NCBI RefSeq assembly: GCF_039962115.1 | Contig: NZ_JAMPKJ010000001.1 | Location: 228,940-292,939 of the forward strand | Direction of reading: 5' to 3' | From: Funiculus sociatus GB2-C1 | GTDB lineage: Bacteria; Cyanobacteriota; Cyanobacteriia; Cyanobacteriales; FACHB-T130 | DNA length: 64,000 nucleotides | Shown here: positions 43,215 through 53,318 of the stretch, piece after piece | Position numbering within the stretch: the first letter of the stretch is position 1 | Layout of the letters: every line of letters begins with the position of its first letter | Notes under the pieces: generated by a model | What the model saw: the letters and a program-made list of their open reading frames with translations, nothing else | Databases searched by the model: none | What the model was told of the DNA's origin: nothing | Translations under genes and position numbers: made by a program

Positions 43215-45671
43215 CTATGCTTCTGAATGAACAACCCCATTAGCAATCGCACTAACATGGGAATCCTCTAAATCAGAAACAATTGGAATAACATCAACTT
43301 GACCAACTACAGGTAACTGATGATCGTACAAACCCATCGCCTGCAAACAACTATTAATCCCAGTCACGGCTGAATTATAATCTGCTACTTTTTGCTCAAT
43401 TGCACTTTGCAAACGGCGATTATTAGCAATCTTTTCCTCAGCTTCTTGTTCTAAAGTTCGCTCTAAATAAGCACGAGCCTGAGTATATTGCTGCAAAATT
43501 TCACTACGTTGCTGGGTTGCCATTCGATCCAAATGGGTATTAAGTGCTTGATTGACAGTTGCAGGAAAATCGCGACTGATTGTAGCTTTAACTTTTGGCT
43601 CAAAGTCTAACTTCAATAGCTGACGAATTGCTGGTTCTGCTTCCACCATACTTTCACAACCGTAACTTTGAGAAGTTTGCAATAATGTCTGACGAAATTG
43701 ATAAATTGAAAACGTGCCTTCATCGTAAAATCGCGCACTTTCCCGTACATAGCGATTACACTCGTCACTCGCCGCAGCTTTGAGAACGTTCGATACCTGT
43801 GTCTCTAAAGCTTTCAATTGTTGCTCAATTCCGCCATCATTACCTAATAAACGATAGAGTTGACGGTAATATTCAGACTTGCGGATTCGTTCAGTGAGGC
43901 GTTTAAACAAACTGGTAACTACTTGTTCAGAAGACTCTACCAAGATATCTTCAAGTTGATTAGCAAGGTAATAAAGTGCCTCGACTAAAACAGCAATCAA
44001 AGGTGCAGTAGAATTGCGGCGATGACTCCCGATGGCGCGACGATAAGCATCTGCAACCGAGAAAGTATCTAGCAACTCATCTAAACGACGAACCATCCGA
44101 GATTGCAACTGGCGAAAATCTGCCTCGAAAGCATCGCATTTGCCTGTGACAATCTGCTTTAGTTCTTCTGTGATATGTTCGAGAAATTCTTCGCCAACTT
44201 GCTGTAGTTCCTGATTTAGCCGTTGTAATTCTTGCGCTTTCATCGCCTCAATTTCGCGAGGCTGACTATCTAATCCTTGCAGCGTGGACTGATAATATTT
44301 CTTTAAGCTGATGCAAACGTCTTCGAGATCGTCAGCCAAACTTTTAAACAGTTGAGGACGTTTCTCTTTGGTAAGATACTCTGTAATAGCAGCACGAAAT
44401 TCTTCAATACCACTATCTTGAATTAGCTGCTGAATTACGGGTGTTCCTTGTTCAGCGAGAATACGCACATAATTTTCATTTGGCGTTTCGTAGCTATTAA
44501 CAGAAATCCGAAATTTGTTAGAGGGTAGTTTACCTGAATTAGCGCAGTAGTTGTTAAAGGATGTAACAAACTGTGGCGTTTCTTCTCGTCCGTCCAAGCC
44601 TTTGACACTCTCAGCAAAGACAGAATCTAAACCAAAGCGATCACGTCCGCTTGTCTGTTTAATCTGACTGCCGTAAAATCCTAGTAAACCGCTAGTTTTG
44701 TAAACTCTGCTAGTATCCCGAAACTGAGCGCTAATCAGCTCGTCTAAACGTTGCCTTAACTGGCTATTGTACCAAGTTTCATCAATGCGGTTGAAGGCAA
44801 AAAATACGCGATCGCGTATCCCTGAATTTGAGCGCATTTTCTCCAGCAGTTCCGTTTCTTCCTTAGTCATGTCCCCAGCAGACGCGGGTTTGAGAACGCA
44901 CACCACCGCTGAAGTATCCGGGTGTTCAATCTTAGCGTAGGTAAGTTGTGCGTCTTTCTCCACTGGCGCATCAATTCCCGGCGTATCAATAATCACATTG
45001 CCATCCTGCAACAGAGGATGATAACAGTAATACTCAATCCGCTTCAAAACCGCGCTATTGCTGCCACGACGAGCATAACCAGCAGCTTCCTTGAGATTAG
45101 AAAAGTTAAACTGCTCCATTGAATATGTAGCATTATTAACAGTGTTGATGCGCTCGCGATTAGCGACAAATCCCTCCAGCAACAACATCAACGCATTCGC
45201 CTGTTTTGCCCGTTCAGACTTATCTTTACCACCCTCCTGCCTAATAATTCCCTGACATTGCTGATACAGTTGGTTAATAAAATCAGGTTGATTAATATTA
45301 GCAGCAGGAGGTAATTCCAACCCTTGTAACAAAGCGCCCGCCTGTTCTCGAATCTCCGCCTCCGAGAGAAACGTCAGCACCACTCGTTCTTTATCTGGTT
45401 CGGCGTACTCAATTTTACATTCCGTACCTGTAGCGTGTCCCTCTGCACTGTAAAGCAATTCTCGTTCCAGCAGGGCATTAATTAGCATGGATTTACCCGC
45501 ACTAAAAGCACCCGCAAACACAATTTCAAACTTCGGAGAAATAGCTTTACCGAGAGATGTCTGCACAGGTGTAACATCTTGCGATCGCAGCGACGGCTCC
45601 TGATGCAACAATTGTAGTATCTTCTCAACCTGTTCCTTCAGATTTTGACATTGAGGCGGCAAATCTGTCAC
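43215..45671 (-). CDS. Bacterial dynamin-like GTPase
   Basis: An 818-residue large GTPase of the dynamin superfamily. The P-loop is GAFSAGKS (54-61), the G2 Thr lies in HATGTECKIEY, G3 is DTPGID and G4 is FNRIDE. The rest is a long helical stalk with coiled-coil regions (TEELKQIVTGKCDAFEADFR; QARAYLERTLEQEAEEKIAN). The length is close to that of the Nostoc BDLP class. Such proteins bind and remodel membranes. A hydrophobic paddle is not obvious, but IAVLVEALYYLANQLEDI is a candidate. A tandem partner GTPase, common elsewhere, is absent. Confidence 0.88.
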   Translation of the reverse strand: MTDLPPQCQNLKEQVEKILQLLHQEPSLRSQDVTPVQTSLGKAISPKFEIVFAGAFSAGKSMLINALLERELLYSAEGHATGTECKIEYAEPDKERVVLTFLSEAEIREQAGALLQGLELPPAANINQPDFINQLYQQCQGIIRQEGGKDKSERAKQANALMLLLEGFVANRERINTVNNATYSMEQFNFSNLKEAAGYARRGSNSAVLKRIEYYCYHPLLQDGNVIIDTPGIDAPVEKDAQLTYAKIEHPDTSAVVCVLKPASAGDMTKEETELLEKMRSNSGIRDRVFFAFNRIDETWYNSQLRQRLDELISAQFRDTSRVYKTSGLLGFYGSQIKQTSGRDRFGLDSVFAESVKGLDGREETPQFVTSFNNYCANSGKLPSNKFRISVNSYETPNENYVRILAEQGTPVIQQLIQDSGIEEFRAAITEYLTKEKRPQLFKSLADDLEDVCISLKKYYQSTLQGLDSQPREIEAMKAQELQRLNQELQQVGEEFLEHITEELKQIVTGKCDAFEADFRQLQSRMVRRLDELLDTFSVADAYRRAIGSHRRNSTAPLIAVLVEALYYLANQLEDILVESSEQVVTSLFKRLTERIRKSEYYRQLYRLLGNDGGIEQQLKALETQVSNVLKAAASDECNRYVRESARFYDEGTFSIYQFRQTLLQTSQSYGCESMVEAEPAIRQLLKLDFEPKVKATISRDFPATVNQALNTHLDRMATQQRSEILQQYTQARAYLERTLEQEAEEKIANNRRLQSAIEQKVADYNSAVTGINSCLQAMGLYDHQLPVVGQVDVIPIVSDLEDSHVSAIANGVVHSEA

Positions 45672-45794
45672 GGTTTCATCCTGGGGATATAAATTAACAC
45701 TATTCTAAAAATATTATCTAGTGGTAGGTATAGTAATATTACTGAGTAAAAAACCATCTAAGAATTGATACCAGTGTATCTACTTAATTGAATT

Positions 45795-46205
45795 ATGAAA
45801 GTATTTGCTATCCGACTAAAACCAAATCAAGACCTAAAAAGAAGTTTAAAAGAATTTACTGTCCAGCAAGATATAAAAGCTGGGTTTATTTTAACTGCAA
45901 TTGGTAGCCTTAAACAAGCAACGATTCGCTTTGCCAATCAAAATGATAGTACAGTTTTAAATGATAAATTTGAAATCCTTGCCCTGAATGGCACCCTAGC
46001 AACTACTGGCATTCATCTGCATATTGCCATCTCCGATAAACAAGGAAAAACCATCGGCGGACATCTTGATAACGGTTGCATTATTTACACAACCGCTGAA
46101 ATAGTTATAGGCGAAAGTGAAAATTTTACCTTCTTAAGAACACTTGACGAGCAGACAGGCTATCAAGAACTAGAAATCCTCCCAAATACCTCCAAATCTT
46201 CTTGA
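45795..46205 (+). CDS. PPC/DUF296-domain protein
   Basis: A 136-residue single-domain protein of the PPC (DUF296) fold. Signature GIHLHIAISDKQGKTIGGHL has the clustered His residues that bind metal in the trimer, preceded by GFILTAIGSLKQATIRFANQ. In plants the fold accompanies AT-hook DNA binding; bacterial stand-alone members have no known role. No AT-hook is present. It is divergent from the dynamin-like gene. The start ATG 45795 is the only one before the domain. Confidence 0.88.
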   Translation: MKVFAIRLKPNQDLKRSLKEFTVQQDIKAGFILTAIGSLKQATIRFANQNDSTVLNDKFEILALNGTLATTGIHLHIAISDKQGKTIGGHLDNGCIIYTTAEIVIGESENFTFLRTLDEQTGYQELEILPNTSKSS

Positions 46206-46319
46206 AATTTCTCGGCGTTCTCTGCACCTTTGCGGTTCAATAAATTTTTAACCTAAAAGACACAAACTAAAGCCTAGTTAAGAATAATTGTTTGTTGGGT
46301 TGAACCACATTAAAACCTA

Positions 46320-46372
46320 ACAAACGCTTATATTGAGTTGGGTTGAGGTAACGAAACCCAACCTACTTCTAC
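46320..46372. repeat. Dispersed repeat B, copy at 46.3 kb
   Basis: GAGTTGGGTTGAGG then TAACGAAACCCAACCTAC: the arms GTTGGGTT and AACCCAAC pair. It is preceded by a looser copy (TTGTTGGGTTGAACC) at about 46290. It lies in the gap between the convergent PPC and RNA-methyltransferase genes. Confidence 0.65.
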
Positions 46373-46375
46373 TTC

Positions 46376-47320
46376 CTAGAAGCGAGCAATTATAGGTAAA
46401 ACATCTAAATCTATCTGCTTCGCCTCACCTTCTTCCGTATTCTTAAATAAGGCAGTAAACGCGCCAGCACCCAAACCATCTTGAGGCAACATCCGATAAC
46501 AAGGCATAGTAGTAATATGAGATTGAAAGGCTGATAAATCCGAAACTTCTATCGCTTGAAATTGAGGAAATTTTTGTAAAACCCATTTACAAACCTGCTC
46601 ATTTTCTTCAGGTGAGTAAGTACAAGTCATATAAGCAAGATATCCTTGAGGCGCTACAATTTGGGCAGAATTGGCTACAATTCTCTTTTGCCTATTAGCA
46701 CATTTATTTATAGCAATTGGGTGAAAGCATCCAGGTACTTTTTCACCTTTGGCAAGTAAAGATTGTCCAGTACAAGGAGCATCAACAATCACAAGGTTGC
46801 TGGTGCGGTCAAATGTGGTTTTTAAGATATCTGAGTCTTTGTTAATAACCGCAGAAGATTGAATATTACACCGCTTCAAATTGGAAATGAGCATCCCCAG
46901 CCGTTTACCTATGACTTCATTACAAATCAGTAAGTTTGGTTGCAAAGCTTGCCACGCAAAGACACTTTTGCCACCTGGTGCAGCGCACATATCAAAAATT
47001 AAATTTACTGGCGACCCAATGGTTAAGAGAGTGGAAGCTGCAAAAACCGAGGAAAAGTCGAGACAGTAATAATATCCTTGTTCGTGCAGTGGATGTTTAC
47101 CGGGTTTTTCTCTCAAAGCTAAGCGGTTAACAAAGCTTGGTTGCCAAGAAGTAGGCGTTTCGACAACAAAGGGCAAAGTTTCAGGTTCTTCTTTACACCA
47201 AAGGATGCAAGGAGGGAAAGATTTAGGATGAATTAATGCCTCTACAAATTTTTCTTGTTCGGAAGTATCATCGAACAAACGCCGACTGAGTTTAAGCAGT
47301 AGTTTAGAAGCGTTTTCCAT
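46376..47320 (-). CDS. RsmB/NOP2-family RNA (cytosine-5) methyltransferase
   Basis: A 314-residue SAM-dependent RNA m5C methyltransferase. Motif I is FDMCAAPGGKS (109-119). Motif IV contains the resolving cysteine Cys183 in DAPCTGQS, and motif VI the catalytic Cys233 in MTCTYSPEENE. The C-terminal strand GLGAGAFTALFK completes the fold. It lacks the N-terminal NusB-like domain of RsmB and is shorter, nearer RsmF or NSUN-like forms. The target (rRNA or tRNA) cannot be read from sequence. It is monocistronic. Confidence 0.9.
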   Translation of the reverse strand: MENASKLLLKLSRRLFDDTSEQEKFVEALIHPKSFPPCILWCKEEPETLPFVVETPTSWQPSFVNRLALREKPGKHPLHEQGYYYCLDFSSVFAASTLLTIGSPVNLIFDMCAAPGGKSVFAWQALQPNLLICNEVIGKRLGMLISNLKRCNIQSSAVINKDSDILKTTFDRTSNLVIVDAPCTGQSLLAKGEKVPGCFHPIAINKCANRQKRIVANSAQIVAPQGYLAYMTCTYSPEENEQVCKWVLQKFPQFQAIEVSDLSAFQSHITTMPCYRMLPQDGLGAGAFTALFKNTEEGEAKQIDLDVLPIIARF

Positions 47321-47470
47321 ATATATGCAATTTATTTTTTTACCTTTTGAAGACTTTTGTATTTGCCAGTATTTAAACTGTCACAACTGCTTGAAGTAAA
47401 TGAGGTAAGCAGATTAAAACTTATTTTAAGAGAAGCCAGTAAAATATAAGAGCGAAACTGGGATAAAATT

Positions 47471-48928
47471 ATGGTTTCAGATAAGTTTCGCCGCCAGTTA
47501 CGCCAAGAAGCAGAACTTTGGCAAGCTGAGGGGCTAATTGATACTGACCTATACGAACAATTATCAGAGCGTTATCAGTTTAATACTCTGGATACTGCCG
47601 CACGCGATCGCTTCGTAATGATTTTGCTGGGTTTGGGGAGTGTCCTCATCGGTTTGGGGATAATTACCTTTGTAGCAGCGAACTGGCAGGAGTTGCCACG
47701 CAATGGCAAGGTGACGCTACTGTTGAGTTTGTTTATCGGGGTGAATACGGCGGGTTTTTATTTGTGGCGACAACCTAAGGGGGCGCAACACCGCCTTGGT
47801 CATGGTTTACTCCTGTTAGGATCGCTGATTTTAGGCGCGAATATGGGGCTGATGGGTCAGATGTTCCACATCAGCGGTCAGTTTTACGAGTTGTTACTCG
47901 CGTGGGGAATAGGCGTGTTGGCAATGGCTTACAGCCTGCGTTTAACGTCTTTGAGTGTAGTCGCGATTATTATTATCGGGTTGGGTTACTGGGGTTTTTG
48001 GGGGGATTACGTAGGACAAGGCTGGTCAGAAACGCTGGCTGGAGAGGAATTTTCTTGGTCATCCCAGATGGGGCAACATATGCCGCTAATTTCTGGGTTG
48101 ATGTTTGTGCCGCTTGCGTACTGGTGCCGCTCTCGCGCTATTTTTGGATTAGCTGCGATCGCAGTCATATCTTCCCTACTCGCCAATTTATACCCTTTGA
48201 GCTGGGGATGGTTTTCTTTTCGGTCAACAGGTTTGCTGTTGGCGATCGCCTTCGCCCTGCCACCAGCTTTATTATGGGCTTATGATGACTCATTGTGGGT
48301 TTACGGTGACTTCTACTCTTCAAACCGACAACCCCAACCCTTAGCAACTACAGGGTCATTTCAGCCCCTCTCCCGCAGTTTATCGCTGGCATTTTTGGGC
48401 GTGGTGCTTTATCTCTTGTCCTCATTTTTCTTCTGGAGAATTTTATCCACAGACTACTCTGGAGATCAACCAAGGAATTTAAACTGGCTTCCCCTAGTGG
48501 ATGCGTTAATTTTAAGCGGCTTAGCCATCTTTGAGTGGTTGCGTCTAGCATGGCTTTCCAGAAGAATACGCGATCGCTCCGATAGTCTTATCACCACAAT
48601 CGCCATTGGAATCTTCATCAGTTTAGTAGCTGCGATACCGATCTGGCATCTGAGCTTTACCCCAATTCCCGAACTGGCAACCTTGATTTTTAACGTGCTG
48701 TTGTTTCTCTTTGCAGGTGGCTTGATGCGTGCAGGATTAGCACAAGGAGAACGCCAACCTTTTTGGGGTGGTATGGTGTTAGTAACCCTGCGAATTGTCA
48801 CTTGGTTTGTGCTAATTGAGACGGGATTAGTCTTAAAGTCCCTGCTATTTATTTTATGCGGCGTGGTTGTAATTGCTGTCGGGCTTTGGTTTGAGCGTTA
48901 TGTCCGCACTCTGTCAATTAAACATTGA
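47471..48928 (+). CDS. DUF2157 multi-pass membrane protein
   Basis: A 485-residue protein. Residues 1-45 are cytoplasmic and helical (FRRQLRQEAELWQAEGLIDT...LYEQLSERY), typical of DUF2157. From about 48 to the end there are about twelve membrane spans, the first being FVMILLGLGSVLIGLGIITF, followed by VAANWQELPRNGKV, a strongly conserved family turn. Function is unknown. The next gene on the same strand, 83 bases on, encodes a GDYXXLXY protein. These two families are known companions and are sometimes fused, so they form a likely dicistron. Confidence 0.88.
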   Translation: MVSDKFRRQLRQEAELWQAEGLIDTDLYEQLSERYQFNTLDTAARDRFVMILLGLGSVLIGLGIITFVAANWQELPRNGKVTLLLSLFIGVNTAGFYLWRQPKGAQHRLGHGLLLLGSLILGANMGLMGQMFHISGQFYELLLAWGIGVLAMAYSLRLTSLSVVAIIIIGLGYWGFWGDYVGQGWSETLAGEEFSWSSQMGQHMPLISGLMFVPLAYWCRSRAIFGLAAIAVISSLLANLYPLSWGWFSFRSTGLLLAIAFALPPALLWAYDDSLWVYGDFYSSNRQPQPLATTGSFQPLSRSLSLAFLGVVLYLLSSFFFWRILSTDYSGDQPRNLNWLPLVDALILSGLAIFEWLRLAWLSRRIRDRSDSLITTIAIGIFISLVAAIPIWHLSFTPIPELATLIFNVLLFLFAGGLMRAGLAQGERQPFWGGMVLVTLRIVTWFVLIETGLVLKSLLFILCGVVVIAVGLWFERYVRTLSIKH

Positions 48929-49011
48929 AAATGTCAGTAGTACGGCGGGCAATGCTTACCAAAGCTAGTGATTATTATGTAATGCCTTTGAATCCATAAT
49001 CCAAAATCGAC

Positions 49012-49704
49012 ATGACACAAAGTTCTCAATCCTCATCAACCAATCCTACATTTGTAGGACAGCGATCGCTATCTGGACGCATACCATCTTGGAGACTCTG
49101 GGTTCCCCTGCTGTTCCAGACAAGCGTAATTCTTGCAGCTCCTGCGGTGCCATTTTATACTGTAATGACTGGTAAATCCATAGTTTTACAGACTGTGCCA
49201 GTAGATCCTTACGACTTCCTACGCGGATACTCGCAGACCTTGAGTTATGACATTTCCAGTCTAGACACCCTGCGCCGTCTTCCGGGCTGGAAACAGTTAC
49301 TTAAGCAACAAGCAGGTGGAAAGTCGATAAATGTGCCGCCGCCTGCGCCTTCATCAGAATATTTAGTTTCCGGGACTCGCTTCTATGTAATTTTAGAAGC
49401 GCCTGCTTCCAATAAATCTAGCTCCCCCAAGCCTTGGAAACCTGTGAGAGTAAGTAGCGATCGCCCTGCGTATTTACCTGATAATCAGATAGCCTTAAAA
49501 GGCAAGTCCACAGGAAACTCTATCGAGTACGGCTTAGAAACGTACTATATGCCAGAGAATCGACGGGATGAGATTAACAACGATATTAGTCAAGCTCGTG
49601 GGGGCAAACAACGACAACCTATAGTAATGGAAGTGAAGGTGGATACCCTTGGGCGTGCCGTACCGATTAGTTTCTGGGTGAGCGATCGCAACTATAGATT
49701 TTAA
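49012..49704 (+). CDS. GDYXXLXY-family membrane-anchored protein
   Basis: A 230-residue protein, companion of DUF2157. A single membrane span lies at about 28-50 (WVPLLFQTSVILAAPAVPFY-type). The family block is VDPYDFLRGYSQTLSYDIS, followed by a beta-rich extracytoplasmic domain (SEYLVSGTRFYVILEAPASN; LETYYMPENRRDEINND; VDTLGRAVPISFWV). Topology suggests the C-terminal domain is outside the cytoplasm. Function of the pair is not known. Confidence 0.87.
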   Translation: MTQSSQSSSTNPTFVGQRSLSGRIPSWRLWVPLLFQTSVILAAPAVPFYTVMTGKSIVLQTVPVDPYDFLRGYSQTLSYDISSLDTLRRLPGWKQLLKQQAGGKSINVPPPAPSSEYLVSGTRFYVILEAPASNKSSSPKPWKPVRVSSDRPAYLPDNQIALKGKSTGNSIEYGLETYYMPENRRDEINNDISQARGGKQRQPIVMEVKVDTLGRAVPISFWVSDRNYRF

Positions 49705-49735
49705 GACAGCTAAATGCTGTATAATTGCCTTAATA

Positions 49736-49972
49736 TTATTGCCGCTTCAGTTGGAAAGTGGCACCCAGCGCCGCTCCCGCTCCTGCTATCAAACCCATAC
49801 TCATGCCCTGAATAGTTTTAAGAGTGGGATCTTGCAATAGGCACTCTGTGGTAGGTGTTTTAGCTTGCAAACACTGATGACTTTCTATCCAGTTCGAGAC
49901 GCCTCCCACCAGTACCCCAGCAGCACTACAGGAAACAATCAGCACGGTAAAGCGGTTGGTTTTTATAACCAT
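49736..49972 (-). CDS. Small two-span membrane protein
   Basis: A 78-residue hypothetical protein with hydrophobic segments at about 8-26 (FTVLIVSCSAAGVLVGGVS) and 54-72 (IQGMSMGLIAGAGAALGATF). Two Cys (CLQAKTPTTECLL) lie between them, which could form a disulphide in the loop. The Gly/Ala-rich second segment suggests tight helix packing. I recognise no family. It is convergent with the GDYXXLXY gene. Confidence 0.55.
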   Translation of the reverse strand: MVIKTNRFTVLIVSCSAAGVLVGGVSNWIESHQCLQAKTPTTECLLQDPTLKTIQGMSMGLIAGAGAALGATFQLKRQ

Positions 49973-50121
49973 AGATAGATGTTTTAATTTTTGTAAGGAA
50001 CTAACTGTTCAGTCTACTCTACTCTTAGGCAGAGTGTTACAGTAAATTCCACAATTCTGAATCTTTTTTCCGTACTCCGGAAAATTTTCCCTTTTAGGCT
50101 CAGCCTAAGAAATATCTCTGG

Positions 50122-50202
50122 GAGGCGACCGCCTTAAGAATAGCCGAAAGCAGGCTAAGGCGGTCGCCTCATCAATAGGCATTCCCAGTCTCTGACTGGG
50201 AA
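50122..50202. repeat. Two adjacent hairpins (repeat family C and a GGCGACCGCC palindrome)
   Basis: GAGGCGACCGCCTTA (50122-50136) and TAAGGCGGTCGCCTC (50156-50170) form a perfect 15-bp stem. TTCCCAGTC/GACTGGGAA (50182-50190 with 50194-50202) repeats the hairpin seen at 36424. Both lie just past the sppA stop (minus strand). Confidence 0.75.
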
Positions 50203-50233
50203 CGAGAATTCACTCAAGCCGAAAGCAGAAAGT

Positions 50234-52048
50234 TTAATCAATCCGCAGGCTATAGGGCAAACGGGCATAAATGCCTCTGGGGTCGTTCATCGCCTTGAAA
50301 GTCGCCAACTCCTCTTGTAACTTTAGGAATTCTGCTGTCAGCGGATCGGGCGCTTTCTTAGCTTGAGTGCTTTCGTCACCACCAAGCTGCTTGAGAAGCC
50401 TTTGTTCAAAACTGCGAGCTTTGGGATACTCTTCCAGTTGCCAATCATTCCCCAACTTAGCTTGCTTAGCAGCATACTCAATAGCTTTATCCACACCACC
50501 AATATCATCAACCAAACCTAACTGCTTGGCATCTTGACCTGACCAAACCCGTCCTTGGGCAATTTCTGCTACTTTGGTTCTTGGTATCTTGCGGGACTCT
50601 GCCACTTTGGTAACAAACTGACCGTAAATTTGGTTCACAAATTTCTGGTAAATTGCCAGTTCTTGCGGCGTTTTCGGGCGAGAAATGGTTTGAGAATCGG
50701 CCAGGTTGGAGGTTTTTACCACATCCCAGGTGATGCCGTTGTTATTGGCAAGCTTTTGCACATTTAGCAGCAACCCAAAGACACCAATCGAACCCGTGAT
50801 AGTATTCGGCTGGGCATAAATTCGGTTGGCATAGGTAGCAATCCAGTAGCCGCCGGATGCCGCCATATCGCCCATAGAGACGACAATTGGTTTCACCTGA
50901 CGAATGAGCCGCACTTCCCGCTGAATCACTTCTGATGCCGAAGCGCTACCGCCGGGACTATTCACCCGCAGCACTACCGCTTTCACATCTTTGTCGAGTC
51001 GCAAACGTCGCAATTGTCTGGCGAAGCGATCGCCACCAACTTGTCTAGAACTGCCTTCCCCATCAACTATCTCACCTTCGGCATAAATTACAGCAACTTT
51101 ATTCTCAGAAACGCGCTCCTTTGCCTCTCTTTTGGCAACCTTGGCGTAGGTACTGAGGCTAATTTGCCGAAACGATTTATCATCTTTATCACTGCCACTT
51201 AGCTTTTTCAGCTCTGCAACCACCTGATCCAGATAGGCAACCCGATCGACAAAGCCGCGTTTTTTAGCTTCCGGTGCTGCTAAAACTCCTTGAGTATCTG
51301 CGATCGCTTGTAGCTGTTTCGGGTTTAATTTACGGCTTTTGCTCACCGTCGTCAGAAATTCTCCCCACAAATCACCCAGCAAATTTTGAGTTTGTAGTCG
51401 ATTTTCCGCACTTAATTTTGTTAACACATACGGCTCTACCGCTGACTTAAACTTTCCTACTCGCACGACCTGAACGCCAACGCCGTACTTTTGAAAAGCT
51501 CCCGTCAGGAACATAGATTCCGAGCGCAGACCGTTCATTTCCATCATCCCCAATGGGTTAAGTACAATGGTGTCTGCTACGGAGCTTAAGTAATACTCCT
51601 TTTTACCCAAATCCATGTTGTAGGCAACAATCTTTTTGCCAGATGCTCGGAATTTTTCCAACGCCGAACGCACTTCCTTGAGCGTCGCCAACCCGGTTCC
51701 AGAACTAGACGACTCGCTACCATCTAAATACAAGCCGACAATTCGCTTATCCTTGGTTGCCTGATCTATAGCATCCAAAACTGTTCGCAGAGTTAGTGTG
51801 TCAGGACTATCACCTGATAGCGCTTCGCTGAGAGCTTCTGAGGTGCTGGAACTCGGTTCGCTATCGGTAATATTTATAGACTGGTCAATAACCAGCACCG
51901 ATTTATTATCAACTTGCGGCCCTGTATCTCTAGATGCAACTGCAACCAACAAAAATATTAGCCCAGTTGTCCCCAAACCAAAAAATAGGAGGAGTCCAAA
52001 TAGGCTTCCGAGTGTGCTGGCAAAGGTTTGTTTTAGAAAATTACGCAT
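50234..52048 (-). CDS. sppA: Signal peptide peptidase SppA, 67-kDa type
   Basis: A 604-residue membrane protease that digests cleaved signal peptides; in cyanobacteria SppA1 also affects thylakoid antenna turnover. I start it at ATG 52048 ([14 protein letters not shown]), not at the in-frame upstream codon, because the extra 47 residues are only translated heptamer repeat. One N-terminal span lies at about 16-38. The double-domain 67K layout is complete, with Lys201 ([11 protein letters not shown]) and the nucleophile Ser398 (DMAASGGYW) forming the Ser/Lys dyad. The leader is the C-rich arm of a foldback repeat. Confidence 0.93.
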
Positions 52049-52055
52049 TGGGGAA

Positions 52056-52205
52056 GGGGGAAGGGGGAATGGGGGCTGGGGACTGGAGACTGGGGACTGG
52101 GGACTGAGGGCTAGGGGCTGGGGGCTGGGGGAAAGTGGGATTACCAATTCCCAATTCCCAATTCCCAATTCCCAATTCCCAATTCCCAATTCCCAATTCC
52201 CATCC
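52056..52205. repeat. Foldback heptamer repeat, copy 3
   Basis: The G-rich block at 52056-52140 (GGGGGAAGG, GGGGACT and GGGGGCT units) and a tandem of nine or so CAATTCC units at 52145-52200. It fills exactly the gap between the IPP isomerase stop (52212) and the sppA start (52048). It is read in frame as [14 protein letters not shown] if translation were to start upstream. Confidence 0.85.
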
Positions 52206-52211
52206 CCAATT

Positions 52212-53240
52212 TCATCGTAATGGTTGTAGAGAATTTGAATGTTTCAGATCGGGCAGGGTGGCGTTACCAGTGCAGAATAATACAGTGGTGATTTCAGCGA
52301 ACAACACCTCAACTAAAGCGTCGAGGGCATCTTCGGATTCAACGGCTGCTTGTAGGAAAGGCCATGCTAGACCAGCTAAATCTGCTCCCAGCGCGATCGC
52401 TTTGGCGACTTCCAAACCCGTCCGCAATCCTCCGGAGGCAATTAAGGGAATATCGGGGGCAACTGCTCGAATATTTGTAATACATTCTGCTGTTGGCAAC
52501 CCCCAATCAGCAAATGTTAATCCCAACCGTCGCTGCTGGGCATTTTCCGCTCGTTCACTCTCCACCTTTGCCCATGATGTCCCACCAGCCCCAGCAACGT
52601 CAATGGCGCTCACACCCGCCTCGATTAACTTCACAGCCATTGCTGCTGAAATTCCATTGCCCACCTCTTTTGCTATCACTGGCACAGATAATTTACTGCA
52701 TAAACCAGCTATTCTGTCAAGTAAACCGCGAAAATTAGTATCGCCTCTGGGTTGAATGCACTCTTGCAGGGGATTGAGATGCAAAATCAGCGCGTCGGCT
52801 TCGAGCAAGTCAACTACGCGCAGACATTCATCAATGCCATATTTATAGTTAAGTTGTACTGCGCCCAAGTTAGCAAATAAGAGAATATCAGGAGCAAGCG
52901 ATCGCACCGCAAAAGTATCGGCAACTTGGGGATTCTCCACCGCCACCCGCTGGGAACCCACCCCCATCGCTAGTTTGTAGCGTTGCGCCGCCTCAGCAAG
53001 ACGATAATTAATTGTCCTTGCCTGTTGGGTTCCTCCAGTCATTGAAGAAATCAGCAATGGCGCACCCAGATGTTTTCCCAGAAACGTAGTTGATAGATCA
53101 ACTTCACTGCGGTCTAGTTCTGGCAAACAACAATGGGTGAAGCGGTAGCCCTCAAGCCCATTTTTAGTCTGATGAAATTGCACATCTTCATCCAGACAAA
53201 TCCGCAGGTGGTCTGCCTTTCGCGTCTGGGTTTCTCTCAT
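52212..53240 (-). CDS. fni: Type 2 isopentenyl-diphosphate delta-isomerase
   Basis: A 342-residue FMN enzyme that interconverts IPP and DMAPP. Family blocks are [102 protein letters not shown] and [20 protein letters not shown]. The length is normal. In cyanobacteria the product feeds carotenoid, phytol and quinone synthesis. It is upstream of sppA on the same strand but separated by a foldback repeat. Confidence 0.96.
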   Translation of the reverse strand: MRETQTRKADHLRICLDEDVQFHQTKNGLEGYRFTHCCLPELDRSEVDLSTTFLGKHLGAPLLISSMTGGTQQARTINYRLAEAAQRYKLAMGVGSQRVAVENPQVADTFAVRSLAPDILLFANLGAVQLNYKYGIDECLRVVDLLEADALILHLNPLQECIQPRGDTNFRGLLDRIAGLCSKLSVPVIAKEVGNGISAAMAVKLIEAGVSAIDVAGAGGTSWAKVESERAENAQQRRLGLTFADWGLPTAECITNIRAVAPDIPLIASGGLRTGLEVAKAIALGADLAGLAWPFLQAAVESEDALDALVEVLFAEITTVLFCTGNATLPDLKHSNSLQPLR

Positions 53241-53318
53241 AGCTCAAAAATCTATACTGGCAGGTTTATCGACAATCTCGATTGTCGCACCGACGCGATC
53301 GCTCACCCAAAACACCTC

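Noticed and set aside
50234..52189. Longer SppA frame beginning [15 protein letters not shown]
   Set aside because: The first 47 residues are translated CAATTCC heptamer repeat and a C-rich arm; the true signal anchor begins at ATG 52048.
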